A stretch of DNA of 64,000 nucleotides. Origin: Mastigamoeba balamuthi. Lineage: Eukaryota > Evosea > Mastigamoebida > Mastigamoebidae. The stretch covers positions 639,393 to 703,392 of the forward strand of contig CACRSC010000011.1 of assembly GCA_902651635.1 (NCBI GenBank), in the 5' to 3' direction. Below the pieces are notes generated by a model. The model was not told the origin of the DNA, did not search any database, and saw nothing but the letters and a program-made list of their open reading frames with translations. The position numbers and the translations under genes were made by a program. Every line of letters begins with the position of its first letter. Within the stretch, counting starts at the first letter, position 1. Shown one piece after another: positions 21,621 through 32,719 of this stretch.

Positions 21621-24600
21621 TCAGCCTAGAGGATTGTATGGATCGCGATGGAGGGGGGGGATGGTGATGGCATCCAGAGAGGTTATGAACTTGTGTCCAC
21701 TCATCATCAGGCTCACCTCCTCCCTGTGTGGCATTAGCAGAGGTGTCAGCAGAGTCGATTATTCCACAGGGAGAAGGGGGGGGGGTCTTGCCTCATCCTG
21801 GCAGTGAGTCCCTCCTGCGTGTGGCGGAGGTCCGCAATGAACTTGGAAGCCGCTTCCAGCGCCGCTTTGCCCTTCTGCTTGTGCTCGATCAGCGTATCCT
21901 GGAGCTTTTTGGCGTTCTCCTCCTCGAGAGAGTTCTGCTCGGCCTTGAAGCCCGTCTTCGTAATCTCGAACTCCTTCTCCTGCATCTTCACCAGGACATT
22001 GATCTCTCCCTCGGGCAGCCCCTCCTTGCGCAGCTCTTTGAGCCGGTTGGCCTGGGCCACGGTGTGCAGTGAGCGCAGGCACTCGAGCTTCTGCGAGTGG
22101 TGCTTGGAGACGAGCGAGAGGAAGCTGGCCTGCTTCTCCCTGAGCAGCGCGAGCTCCTTCTTGAGGTTCTCATCGAGCACGCCGGCCAGTATGTCTTGCA
22201 TCTTGACGGTCAGGTGCATCTGCTCCTCCTGGTGAACCGCCAGCAGAGCCAGGCGAGTCTTGCAGTAAATTGCCTCGGCCTGCTCCATGTCGCGCTGCTG
22301 CTCGTCGCGCATCTGCTGCAGTGCCGCAGCGTTGCGCTCCTGCAGTCCGGTCAGCTCGGCGTCCTGCGTTTCGATAAGGCGCTGGCTCATGTGGTCCATG
22401 TGCTCCCTGAGCTCTGCCTCCTCCTGCTCCATGGTCTTCTTCTTGGCGCTCTGCTGCTCCATCTCCTTGCGTGTGATGCCACGCATGAACTCGTCCTTGT
22501 CGGCCTTCTGGTCCTGCTTGAGCTGCTTCTTGTCACCCGACGCGTCCTTGAGCTCGCGCGACTGCTTGCTCTGGAACTCCTGCACCTGCTTCTTCTGGAT
22601 CTCGCGCAGCTCCTTGTTGTAGTCGCGCATGTCGAGTGCCTGCTGGCGCTTGTGCTGCGCGTACTCTGTCTGCTGCCTCTGCGCAAACTGCTCGCGCAGC
22701 AGCGAGTGCATCTGCTTTAGCGCCTCGGCCTCGTAGTCCGACAGCTTGGTCTTCCACTCGAGCTGTATCGCGCCCTGTTCCTTGAGGTGATCGACCCGCC
22801 GCTTTTGTGTGGCGTCGAGCTCGACCGTCTCGCCGCAGTGGCGCGCGATCTGCTGTGTCCCGGCCAGCTCGAGCGCCTCCCTCTTCTGCTTCAGTATCTG
22901 CTCGTTCTCCTCCACCAGGCGGCGCAGGTCAAACTGGTCCTGCAGCAGCGTCGTTGCCTTCATCTCCTCCTGCTGGCGGCTGATCTTCTGCTCGAGCTTC
23001 ACCTGCTCGCGCAGGCGCTTGTCCATCGTCTTGTTGGTCTTGTCCGTCGTCTTCTCGTGCTCCTTGAGCTCCCGGATCCGCTCCGACAGCAGATCGAGCT
23101 GCGCCTTCTGGTCGGCCTTGATCTTGGCCGCGCAATCCTTCTGCCACTGCTTCATTATCGTCACCTGCTGCCGCTGTATCTGCTCGAGCTCGGCCTTGTG
23201 CCTCTTGAGCTCAGCTTCGCGCTCCGCCGCCACGCGCTTGGTGTTCTGCTCCTCTTCGCGCGAGCTCTTGGCGGTCTCCACCGCGGACTTCTGGTTGTAG
23301 TACCTATTGATGCGCCCCTTCTGCTCATTGTGCTTGGCCTGCAGCGCGTCGAGCTCGCGCTGCTGGACCTTCTGCTGCGCCTTGATCTCCTGCAGCTGCT
23401 GGCGCATGAGCTTCCTGTTGATGTTCTTCTTGATCTCCGCCGTGCGCCTCGCCGTCGTCCTGTGCACCGTCTTGGGCCGCGACCTCGCGGTCCCGATCTG
23501 CTGCGGCCTCGGCAGCGACGGCGACGGCTGCGCGGGCGGCAGCGGCGACGTCGGGTGCGGCGGCGGCAGCGGCGGCGGCGGCCCAGACCTGCGGCCCCCG
23601 GCCTCCTCGGCGTTGCTCGACGTCCTGGGCAAGGACATCCCGGGCAACGAGGAGGGCGGCAGCATGTCCGTGCGCGACGCGGACGAGTAGTGCTGCACGG
23701 GCGAGCCCCCGCTCGACGGGTCCTCGGCCGTCTGCGCGGGGCTCGTGGGCGCCGGCGATGGGACGGGCGACGGGGCCGCCGACGAGTGCGCCGACGAGAT
23801 GCTGGGGAGCGGGTCCGGTATGCGGGCCTCGACGGCCTGTATGCTCGACGAGGGCTGCTGCTGGGCCTTGGGCTTGGTCTTCTCGACCTGCTGCAGCATC
23901 TCCGAGGCCTTGCGCTCCTCCTCGGTGACCTCCTCCATGGCGTCGGCCTCCTCGGCGTCCTCGTTCTGCTTCTTGGCCACGAGGTACATCTGCACGACGG
24001 CCGCCAGCACCGACGGCGGCGAGCAGTTGGCCATCCACGGGTGGTTGAGCAGCTGGCCCACCGTCGGCCGCTGCCGCGGGTCCCGCATCAGCGACTGCGT
24101 CACAAAGTCGTTGAACCCGCTGCTCCACAGCTGCGGCTTGTTCAGCGTCGGCGGCGTGCGGTAGGGTATCTGGAACAGCGCTTTCATCGGGTGCAGCTCC
24201 GACAGCGGCGGCTCGCCGTGCGCCAGCTCCAGCAGCGTGATGCCCAGCGACCACACGTCGCACCGCCCGTCGTACGGCGACGGCGCCCCCTTGTTCTCGA
24301 TGACCTCGGGCGCCATCCAGTACGGCGTCCCGATGAACGTGCGCCGCGTCGGCGACTGCGCAGATACTGCGGGGGGTACGGCAGTCAGAGAAGATATTTT
24401 TATGCCCGCCGCACGTGCCTTTGCCGCACACGCCGAAGTCCACGAGCTTCACGCTCCCGTCTTGCTTGATGAGGATGTTCGCGCCCTTGATGTCGCGGTG
24501 CAGGATCCCGTTGCTGCGAGGAGGGGAAGGGGGTTGGGGAAGTGGGGGGGGGACGGGAGGTTGGGTCTCTGTTTTTGTTTCCAGCGGCGAGAATTCGCCC

Positions 24601-25434
24601 GCTTTGGGGGGAGGGGAGCGGAAAATGAGGCCGACCTGTGCAGATACTGCAGGCCGCGCAGCGTGTCGCGGCATATCAGTTGTATCTCCTTCTCCTCCAT
24701 TGGCCGGTTCAGCTCTGCGCGAGGTGAGCGCCCAGCGGGGGGTCAGGCCAAAGAGCGCGCGGGCCGCGCGTACCCTGGTAGATGTCCGCAGCGGAGCCAC
24801 CGTCCGCGAGCTCCATGCCAATCTGGGGCGGAGTTACACACGCCGAGAAGACGGGAGAGTGGTGTGCGCGTGTGTGTGCATGTGTGCATGTGCGCATGTG
24901 CGTGGGGGCGAGGGAGGCGCACGAAGAGCTCGTCGGCCTTGCGCCAGCTGCCGAAGTAGCCGATGATGTTCTCGTTGCGGCAGCGCGTGAGGACCTCGAT
25001 CTCGATGACGAGGTCCTCAAACGTCTCGTCCTCCTCCAGCTGGATGATCTTGACCGCCATCGTCTGGTTCGTCCCCAGGTGCACCCCCTGCCCTCGCCCC
25101 CCGCACACACCCCACGCACGGGCACCCCACCCCCCACATAACACACGCGCAACGCAGTTGAGAATCCGGACCAGAGGGGCCAGCAGAGCGCGGGCAAAGC
25201 AACGCCGCTGCGCACGCACCTTGTACACGATGCCGAACGAGCCCTCGGCGATCAGCTCGTCCAGGCGCAGGATCTCGGTCGGGTCCTCATTCTGCGCGCG
25301 GGCGGGGGTCGGGCGTTTCGATTAGATTACGGCGGGGGCGGCGGGCGCTGTGCCGCGCGCGGCGGCGGTGAGGAAAAATAAAGTGGGGTCCGCGCCTTGC
25401 GGATGTAGGGGTCGAGGCAGGCGGCCTGTGCCAT
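21621..25434 (-). CDS. STE20/GCK-family protein kinase with long coiled-coil tail
   Basis: Eight exons (25434-25396, 25291-25220, 25087-24923, 24822-24774, 24714-24636, 24513-24419, 24366-21792, 21723-21621) close exactly in phase to 1058 residues. The kinase domain has the Gly loop EGSFGIVYK, catalytic Lys in MAVKIIQLEE, HRDIKGANILI, DFGVCGK and the STE20 signature GTPYWMAPEVIENKG. A Pro/Ser-rich linker follows, then about 480 residues of Gln/Lys/Glu-rich coiled coil, an architecture like SLK/LOK or TAO kinases, which act in cytoskeletal and stress signalling. Three of the seven introns (first, sixth, seventh) fit only with GC donors; the seventh has AG|GCAAGA. The last exon adds EEVSLMMSGHKFITSLDAIT and a terminal NPLG. 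Family is certain, subfamily is not. Confidence 0.88.
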
Positions 25435-26270
25435 GGCGCTCGACGGTAGAGGGTCTCCTGGCGCTCCGCTCGGCGGGAAGGGGGTTTCGCGGCGCTAAGC
25501 TAAACGATCTGCGGCGCGGGACACCCGGGTGCGTCAGCCGGGACGAGTGCCTCTCCGCTTCTGAGCAAAATAAACAAACAAAAGCGGCCCCAAAATAGGG
25601 GTCTCTCCCCCCCGGCAGGAGGGAGGCAGCGGGAGCGGGAGGGGCAGACAGGATTACGGGTGTCTGAATTACAGGAAGGCGCGCACTACTTCGGAACGCG
25701 CTGCGGCAGAGTGGAGGAGCGGGGTTCGGAGGCTTATTTGTTAGAAATAGCGATTCTTCGCGCAGTGAGGGCGAGTGCGTGGATCTTCAGTGCGCGAATC
25801 CTCCCAGAAAAAACCCCTCAGTTCGCTGAGAGCGCGTCGCACGTCCTAGGGGGGTCTGGGTCTGCGAGAGCGAGTGACGAGCAGACCAGCTGAGCCGGAA
25901 CAGAGAGCGAGCACTCGTTTTGAAATCAGCGGTATCATCCAGTTTTGTTTCTGGAACGCACTGCGGCCGATGCCCCCACGGCAGGCGAGCCCCTCACCCA
26001 GCTCTCGGCTGATCAGAGCATACAGGCGCGAACGTCCAGTGTGCGAGCGTGCAGGGAGTGTTCGTCAGAGGACATGTCAGGAACCTCCAGAATGCTGGTT
26101 ACTGAATCAGGCAACTGTACCTATTTTAACTGTCAGAATGTGACTTCCGACTCATCTCGCTTCAGTTGATTTCTGCGGCAGATTAATGGCGAATACAAGA
26201 TTCCGCGGAGGAGGCAGTGCATCTTCGCTACACCAAAGCGAACAACCCCAACGACCGATAAGAAAAATAG
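25435..26270. other. divergent intergenic region between kinase and AT-hook protein
   Basis: About 840 bases containing the start-site regions of two divergent genes. No coding sequence is supported; open frames here lack known motifs. Homopolymer C tracts occur near 25610. Confidence 0.45.
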
Positions 26271-28924
26271 ATGCCCAAACCCCAGGGCGACGACCCCCGC
26301 AGCCAAGCGCCAGCGGACCCGAGCCGCGCACCCAGTGTCGCTGACCGCCAGGCGGGGCAGAGCTGCGAGTGCCGGTGGTGTGGCCGCGTGTTCTCGTTCG
26401 ACCTCGACCACACTCCCTACTTTCAACAAAAGTGCGCCGCCCACACGCGCATGTGCAAGTCGCGCGCAGCCGCCGGCTCCCCGGCGCCAGCAGCGGCGCC
26501 CAGCGTGTGCCAGAGCCCCGTGCCGCCAGTCCCCGGCGAGGAGAGCCAGGGGAGCCAGCAGAGCCCGCCGAAGAAGCGGAGGGGCCGACCTCCCAAGAGG
26601 GCCCGCGACGACGGGGACGACAGGGACGACGGGCCGCGGCCGTGCCCCTTCTGCAGGTCCTGCAACCCCACCCAGCTCTTCGTCCCCGGCGCCCCGGACC
26701 GTGGCAGGGTCCTCTCGAAGAAGGAGATCGCCAGGGGCGTCGCCCAGGAAAGATCGGCACTTGAACAGGTTTGCTCCTTCCTGTTTCTGACCGTTCCGAA
26801 TTCTCTCGAGTTCCGACGGGTTTGACGTCGCTCCCCAATGGACTACCTCGTTCAGCTGGGCGTGGCGGTGTCGGCGACCGGGGGGCAGGTGGACGACCTT
26901 GTGCTGTCGGCCGTGTGCCTGACCGACTACGCCATAATGGACAGCGCCGGCCACGCGTGCAGGCTGACGGTCTCCTCTGGGCGCAGCCTCGTCGAGTTCG
27001 ACGCCGTCCTGTTCGCCGTTGGCAACATGTCGCTCACTCGCGACCCCGGCGACGACGCCTCGATCCGCGTCCGCACGGGCCGCATACTCGCGTGGGACCT
27101 CGAGCACGACGGCACTGTCTACTACTTCAGCGTCAAGACAGAGCTGTGTGCCTACTACCTGCACATTCCCTGCCCCGAGTACGAGCGCACGGCCTACGAT
27201 GACTTCGTGGAGATCGGGCTCGTGCTGTACTTCAACCCGCGCGAGGCCTCGGAGCAGCAGAAGGCCAGGGTGGCGCAGGCGCTGCAGACAGAGCGGTGCA
27301 GGTCGTACGTGGAGATAGTGCTGCCCAGGCTCAGGAAAATGGTCATCAGCGAGTGCCCGGAGCTTGCGGACTACATCGACCTCAATGTGACCAGTTTCTT
27401 CCTATTCAACTGGCCCGATCTCTTCGTGAAGCAGAACCGCACGGCGCTGTTCTTCGCCATCTCCACCACTCAGACGCAGCGCAACTTCTTGGGGCTCGAC
27501 AACGCCGTCTACGGCGAGGGCTCGTTCTTCGACATGGCCCTCAAGTCTTATACCTACTTGCAGTGTGAGGGAGCACCCCACATGTCCTTGTCCGTACCCT
27601 CGTCGCTCGCGATGACTGACGCCGACCGCCCAGCTTCTACTCGAATTTTCCGCTGCTGTTCAACCGGCTGTTTACGATGGACGAGCAGCAATGGTCCTTC
27701 TCGATGGACCCGCTCGAGGAGAGCGGCGACAGTCGCCGGTGCAGCTTGGCCACGGCCGAGTTGGTCCCGTTCCCGAGCATCAAGGCCACGCGGTTCTGGC
27801 CGGACTGGATGAAGGACTGGGTCAAGCTCGTCTTCATCCCGCGGCACGTGGAGCTGCTACTCACTCACCTGGACTTCGACGTGGCCTTCTTCCCACAGGA
27901 CAAGTGGTGCCCTCCCGAGGTTCTCAAGCTGCTCGGCGCCAGTGACCCCGTGAATCTGCTGACCCTCGAAGCAGACGTACGGGGCAGCCACCTCCTTCCG
28001 GATTTCTGACCGCCGTAGAGCGAGAAGAGGTTCGTGTACGGATTGAAGCTGCAAGCGGACAAGCGCGCTGTCTTCTTCTCCCAGAATACATACGGCGGGG
28101 GCGTCCTTAACAAGGTCAGCAGGAGCCACATGCTGTCTATCCGCAGGGCCATGGCCCCGTTCCTCTTCCCCGAGCTCGGACTACCGCTGCCCCCAGAGGA
28201 CCCCAAGTTCAAGAGCCACCTCGCGGAGCTCAGCAGCTACTTCGAGGAGATGCAGACACGCGTGCATGCTCTGAGGCAGCAGCCGCAGGCCGCCCCGGAG
28301 GGTGCCGACCAGCGCCCCGAGGGCAGCATAAATCCCGCGCCGCACGAACACTCAGACTCGCCGCGGCGTTCACTTGTGCAAGCTCTGCAGGGGAGACTGT
28401 CGACCCTCGGCGCTCAGCACGAGTTGGTACTCAAGCGCATAGCGGAAGCCGAGGAAGAAAGCAGAGCTCTGAGGGCGGCGTCTGAGGAGGCACTCAAGGA
28501 GAAACAGCAGGCAGTCCTCGAGGCCAAATCGATTGCGGCCAAGTTCGCAGAGGCCCAGGCTCGGAACGCGACGATGGTCCGGGAGCTCGCGGAGGCACAC
28601 CGACAGCAGCTCGAGTGCGTTTCCGTCGCAGCGAGGAACGCCGAGCAGGTCGCCTCGCTCCGGGAGCAGCTTACGGGGGCGCAGCTTAGGCTGCGCGAGG
28701 AGCACGCCATCCGCGTGTCGACCGCGAAGCTGGCAGAGCAGGGGGAGAGCCAGATCACGTTGCTGAAAGCCAAGCTGGCGGTGACCGAAGGGGATCTGCA
28801 GATCTCTGTAGAGAGTAACAGTGTCTCGGCACAGAGGAACGCCGCACTGGAGGCCGAGGCCGCGAGGCTTAGGGAAGCGCTGGAGGAAGCACAGAGGCAG
28901 CTGGCGGCACTCAACGTGTGCTGA
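26271..28924 (+). CDS. AT-hook protein with a DNMT1-RFD-like region and coiled-coil C-terminus
   Basis: Four exons, 26271-26768, 26856-27562, 27634-27976 and 28019-28924, close in phase to 817 residues. The N-terminus has a Cys/His cluster (CECRWCGRVF ... HTRMCKS), an AT-hook (KKRRGRPPKRARDD) and a second Cys pair (CPFCRSCNPTQLF). The central region, RTGRILAWDLE followed by SVKTELCAYYLHIPCPEYER, resembles the replication-foci (RFTS/RFD) domain of DNMT1-type proteins. The last 250 residues are coiled coil (EEALKEKQQAVLEAKSIAAK). No methyltransferase motifs follow, so this is not a DNA methyltransferase. A nuclear chromatin role is inferred from the AT-hook and RFD resemblance; the RFD call rests on a short pattern and needs a profile search. 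Confidence 0.65.
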
Positions 28925-29332
28925 GCGGCAAAGAGGGCTCATCGCAGTGTTCGATATGTCCCGCAGACTCCGACACACAATTGATCGTCTGGAAAAGGAA
29001 CCTGCTCTGCCCGCCACAGGCGCCTCGATGCCGAGGGCCGTGCCAAGGCCCTTGTACAAACCTGACCCGCAACGCTCTGAGAGTCCCGGGTTCCCGCGAA
29101 AGGAACAACGGTCGTTCTCGGTGTGCAAGTGTGCGGGCAGTCGATTTGTTTCTCGGGGAGCAGCAGTCGAAGGGGCATAACTCAACATGACAGCGGGGTC
29201 CGGTTCGAGACGCCAGAGGCGGGGGCGACAGGGAGGGAAGAGGGGGGACTGGTCTACGCGCGGGTGTGTGTGCGGAAGAGGTGATGAGAGAATAGAGAGA
29301 CATCCTTTGTTCGACGTGCTGCTGCCGACCAT
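28925..29332. other. convergent intergenic region
   Basis: About 400 bases between two convergent genes. Nothing recognisable; no RNA gene or repeat noted. Confidence 0.45.
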
Positions 29333-30377
29333 TCATGACGGGACGTAGAAGCACTCGGCGGTCGTGAAGTACGCCTCAGAGCCGTCGGTCTGCGCGTTGA
29401 GGTTGTGCCAGCAGTACTCGTTGGGGTGGAACAGCACTGCCACCCCCGTCTCCGGTAAGGAAACAACCCAAAGAAAAAAGATACAAAACAAACAAAAAAA
29501 TCTCCCCGTACCGTCCCCCCGGAAGCGGGCAGCGGGCCTCAGGCAGTACTTGCGCCCGTTCGAGAGGTCGGTCATCGACAAGAACCCCGGGGGGTAGCCC
29601 CACGCTCTCCTCCCTGCGCCCGTCCGGTGAGCAGAGCCCGTCGCCGCGGACGGGGGGGGGGCTGCGCACCGAGCTTGCCCGAGCCCGTGCTCTCGGTCAC
29701 GATGTCGAACACGGGCATGACGAGCGCGTAGTAGTTGTCGCCCCACTTGGGCCACGGCTCGGAGCTCACCTCCTTGTTCCACGACGGTATGTCGAAGCAC
29801 TGGCCCCGCGGGCGCAGCAGCAGCAGAGCAGGGCCACAGCGAGATTGAGAACGAGAAGCCGCGGCCCCCCGGGAGCAGAGGAGAAGAGAGGGCGCCGCTT
29901 GGGGGGCGAGCCAAACGGGAAACAAAACAACGGCGGCGACGGGCGGATGCTGCGCGGAAGAGTTGGGGGGCAGAGAGAGGAGGTCGGCGCACAGGCTTGC
30001 TGTGGCTGGGCATGCGCGCGGCGTTGGCCTCGATCTTGAGCACCAGGAAGTGCCTGATGTAGCTCTCTGCGGGGCGCCCGCGCAGGGATCGCAGCCGCGG
30101 AGACCCGTCCGTCCCCCCACGCGCACGGGCGCAGAGAGAAGAGAACACACCGCCAACACCCCCGTTTTAATTTAGTGGGTTGGTTTGGCTCTATTAATTG
30201 CGGCGACCTCCCCCCCTCTCCTCCTCCACCATCTCATCCCCGCCAGGGCGCAGAATTGGGACGCGCACCGGAGCCGGAGCCGTCGGGGGTGCGCGAGAAC
30301 TGGCGCTCCTTGTCGGACCAGCACGCGACGACGCGGAACGGCTGCTCCGAGGGCGGCACGATGGTGATCGCCGACAT
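29333..30377 (-). CDS. orphan five-exon protein, last junction out of phase
   Basis: Exons 30377-30269, 30066-29993, 29799-29670, 29613-29512 and 29449-29333 are suggested by protein-like content. Segments in order: MSAITIVPPSEQPFRVVACW, SYIRHFLVLKIEANAARMPS, then CFDIPSWNKEVSSEPWPKWG, NYYALVMPVFDIVTE, SMTDLSNGRKYCLRPAARF and a terminal LFHPNEYCWHNLNAQTDGSE. The first four exons close in phase. The fifth is one base out with the only AG available, so there is either a sequencing indel in the G-rich junction or a different splice. The protein would be about 177 residues. It is aromatic-rich with no membrane helix, and I do not recognise the family. Confidence 0.45.
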
Positions 30378-30679
30378 AGGGCGTTTGGTGTACAAAACAA
30401 GGGGATTTTGCGGGCGAGGGGGGCGAGGGGGCGCGGGCGGGGGTGCTGCGGGGCTGAGGGATGTGGCGGCCGGGGGCTTCCTGCTGTGCAGAGCCGGATC
30501 GAAGAGATGCCAAACAACAAAAAAGCGTTCGGTGTTGCCGGTGGGGTTGACGGGATATTGGGCCGGAGATCGCTGCGATACAACGTCGACACGTAACCGG
30601 ACTGTGCTGGTGACGATCCAGTCTCAGCAAAACTCTTCTGCCCCCGAAGAGTCGCGCGCGGCCGCGGCGCCCTGCCCCG
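30378..30679. promoter_or_regulatory. divergent intergenic region upstream of the CorA-like gene
   Basis: 302 bases between the divergent starts of the orphan gene and the CorA-like gene. It must carry both promoters. No specific element identified. Confidence 0.4.
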
Positions 30680-31824
30680 ATGGCCCAGTGCGAGCTGCGC
30701 GTGATCGGGCCCGGGCATGATCCCGCCAAGCTGTGGACAGTGCAGGAATTCCTCGATTCGCCGCTGCTGACGTCGGGGATGACGCAAGAGAACCCCGTGT
30801 GGGTCGACATTCAGTCCTCGGACCCCGCGACAGTCGTCCAGCTGGGGCAGGCCGCCCTGATGCACCCGCTGAGCATCGAGGACTGCCTCAACCCCGACGG
30901 CCGCGAGAAGGCCGAGGCGTACGACAGGTACCTCTTCGTCGTGCTGGCCGAGGCCCGCTGGAAGGAGGGCACCAACTGGCTGCTCAACGTCAACGTCTGC
31001 ATTGCCATCTTCGCCGACGTCGTCTTCTCGTTCCACCACTCCCCCGTGCACTGCGTGCCCTTCGTCATCTCGCAGATCCTCGTGAGACGCCCGGGCGGGA
31101 CGGGTCTCAGCGAAATCGTACACCTACTGACAGATGGGTGCAGTCGCAGGTGGGCGGGCCCAGGCCGCCGTCGCCCTCGTGGGTGATGTACGCGCTGGTG
31201 GACCACATCCTCGACATGCACTTCGTTCTTGTGAACCAGGTCGTGCTCGAGGTGCACACACTCGAGCAGATAGTCCTCATCCTCGGGGAGAGCGAGCAGG
31301 ACGACGTGCTGCTGCGCCTCGCCCACGCTCGCAGGCGCATGGCGGGAATGGTCGGCATGCTGCTGCCCAAGCGCGCCATCCTCCACGCCCTGACCAAGAA
31401 GGGTGATGGGACCGCGCTTGTGGGGCCCAACGTGCGGCTCTACCTGAGGGACGTGCAGGACCACGCGGTTCGCATGCTGGAGAAGCTCAAAATCAGCAAC
31501 GCGCACCTCGAGTCGGTCAACCAGACGTATTTGGCCAAGGTGAGCAAGCAGGGGAGGGGATCAGGTCGCAAGCTCTGACAGTAGAGACAGGTCAGCATCG
31601 CGGTGGGGGAGGCGAGCAACGAGGTCAACTCGGTGATGAGGGTGTTCGCTGCGGTGGCGACGCTGTTCCTACCGCTGTCGTTCATGACGGGGTTGTGGGG
31701 GATGAACGTAACCGTCCCGGGCCACGACGACCCCACGATGCGCTCGTTCGAGCTGCTGTGCGGTGCCATGTTCGCGGTGGCCACGATGACTCTGCTTTTC
31801 TTCGTCTGGAAGCGCTGGCTCTAA
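30680..31824 (+). CDS. CorA-type magnesium/divalent cation channel
   Basis: Exons 30680-31081, 31150-31539 and 31591-31824, all phase 0, give 341 residues. The C-terminus has two transmembrane helices: the first (AAVATLFLPLSFMTGLW) is followed by the invariant GMN motif in GLWGMNV, the second is CGAMFAVATMTLLFFVW. The N-terminal soluble part includes HPLSIEDCLNP, typical of bacterial-type CorA (HPLALEDV), and long helices (HTLEQIVLILGESEQDDVLL). CorA proteins form pentameric Mg2+ channels. The sequence is closer in style to bacterial/fungal CorA than to mitochondrial Mrs2. It may sit in the plasma or an organelle membrane; no targeting peptide is evident. Confidence 0.9.
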
Positions 31825-32719
31825 GAGTCCGAGTGTCATAGTGACTGGCCACGTAGCCACACAATTGACAGCTCCATTACAGCCATTCGGTGCCATGTTG
31901 GCGAGAGGCTGTGGCATCACACGCGGCAGGTCGTCCATCATGGCTCTTCATCCACGACGTGGTTCGCCGCGAAAAAGAGGAAATGTCTCGCGCACATGGA
32001 ATATCCCTCAGCATATCCACTGGTCTAGCATGCTGGCCCTTTGGGCGCGATTGTGGAGGGGGGAACCGACGATCGGCACAGGAAAAGCCCGAGTTCAAAA
32101 GAAAAACGTCCAGCACAGACAGAACGCGCTTATGGGAGAAGAAGCGGTGCGGGTGTGGCCTCTCCCTCTCCACGAGGCTGCGCCTCCCCGCAAGCTTTCC
32201 AGTCGGATGTCTCTGAGAGGACCCATCGGTGCGGCAAGGGCCCCCGGGCGGGCACGGCAGGGAGGCCACCCGCGGTGGCGGCAGCACAAGCAGGCAAATT
32301 CCCTCTCTGCTGACGTCACCAGCGAACCGCGCGGGGCTTCTAAATCGTCGCGGGCACTCGCGTGTACCCCCCGTGGCGTGGGTCGTTGGAGGGGCCTTTG
32401 ACAGGCTGCAGCGGAGCGCAAGGCGCGCAACTCCCGCTGCTGGTCGCTTTTCCGTCCTAAAGCAGATTTTTCTGGCATATCTAGGCAGCGGATTTCTGGT
32501 GGGCGGACCCACAGCTCCCCCCCGCTGGTTCTTGGGCGGCACGTGGCGCTCGCCGCGCACCTGTGCCCGCGATGGCGGCGCGGGGGGTGCGCAGCGTACA
32601 CGTCGTGCGGGCGCCATAGAGGCACTCAGGCTGTGCAGCGCGATGCGCAGTAGATTCACTCATTTGACGTCATACAGATATTTGCCCCACGCGCGAAATA
32701 CCAGGCTACCGCAGACACC
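31825..32719. other. gene-free GC-rich intergenic sequence
   Basis: About 900 bases after the CorA-like gene with high GC but no convincing gene. Open frames on both strands are Arg/Pro-rich and lack motifs. Confidence 0.4.

Noticed and set aside
22787-24469. 560-residue Leu/Arg-rich plus-strand frame opposite the kinase tail
   Set aside because: Antisense of Gln/Glu/Lys-rich coiled coil; not a membrane protein.
26271-28924. DNA methyltransferase
   Set aside because: The RFD-like region is not followed by the catalytic PC or ENV motifs; the C-terminus is coiled coil.
31877-32659. 260-residue minus-strand frame in the intergenic region
   Set aside because: Arg/Pro/Ser-rich with no motif, no codon bias and competing open frames in every phase.
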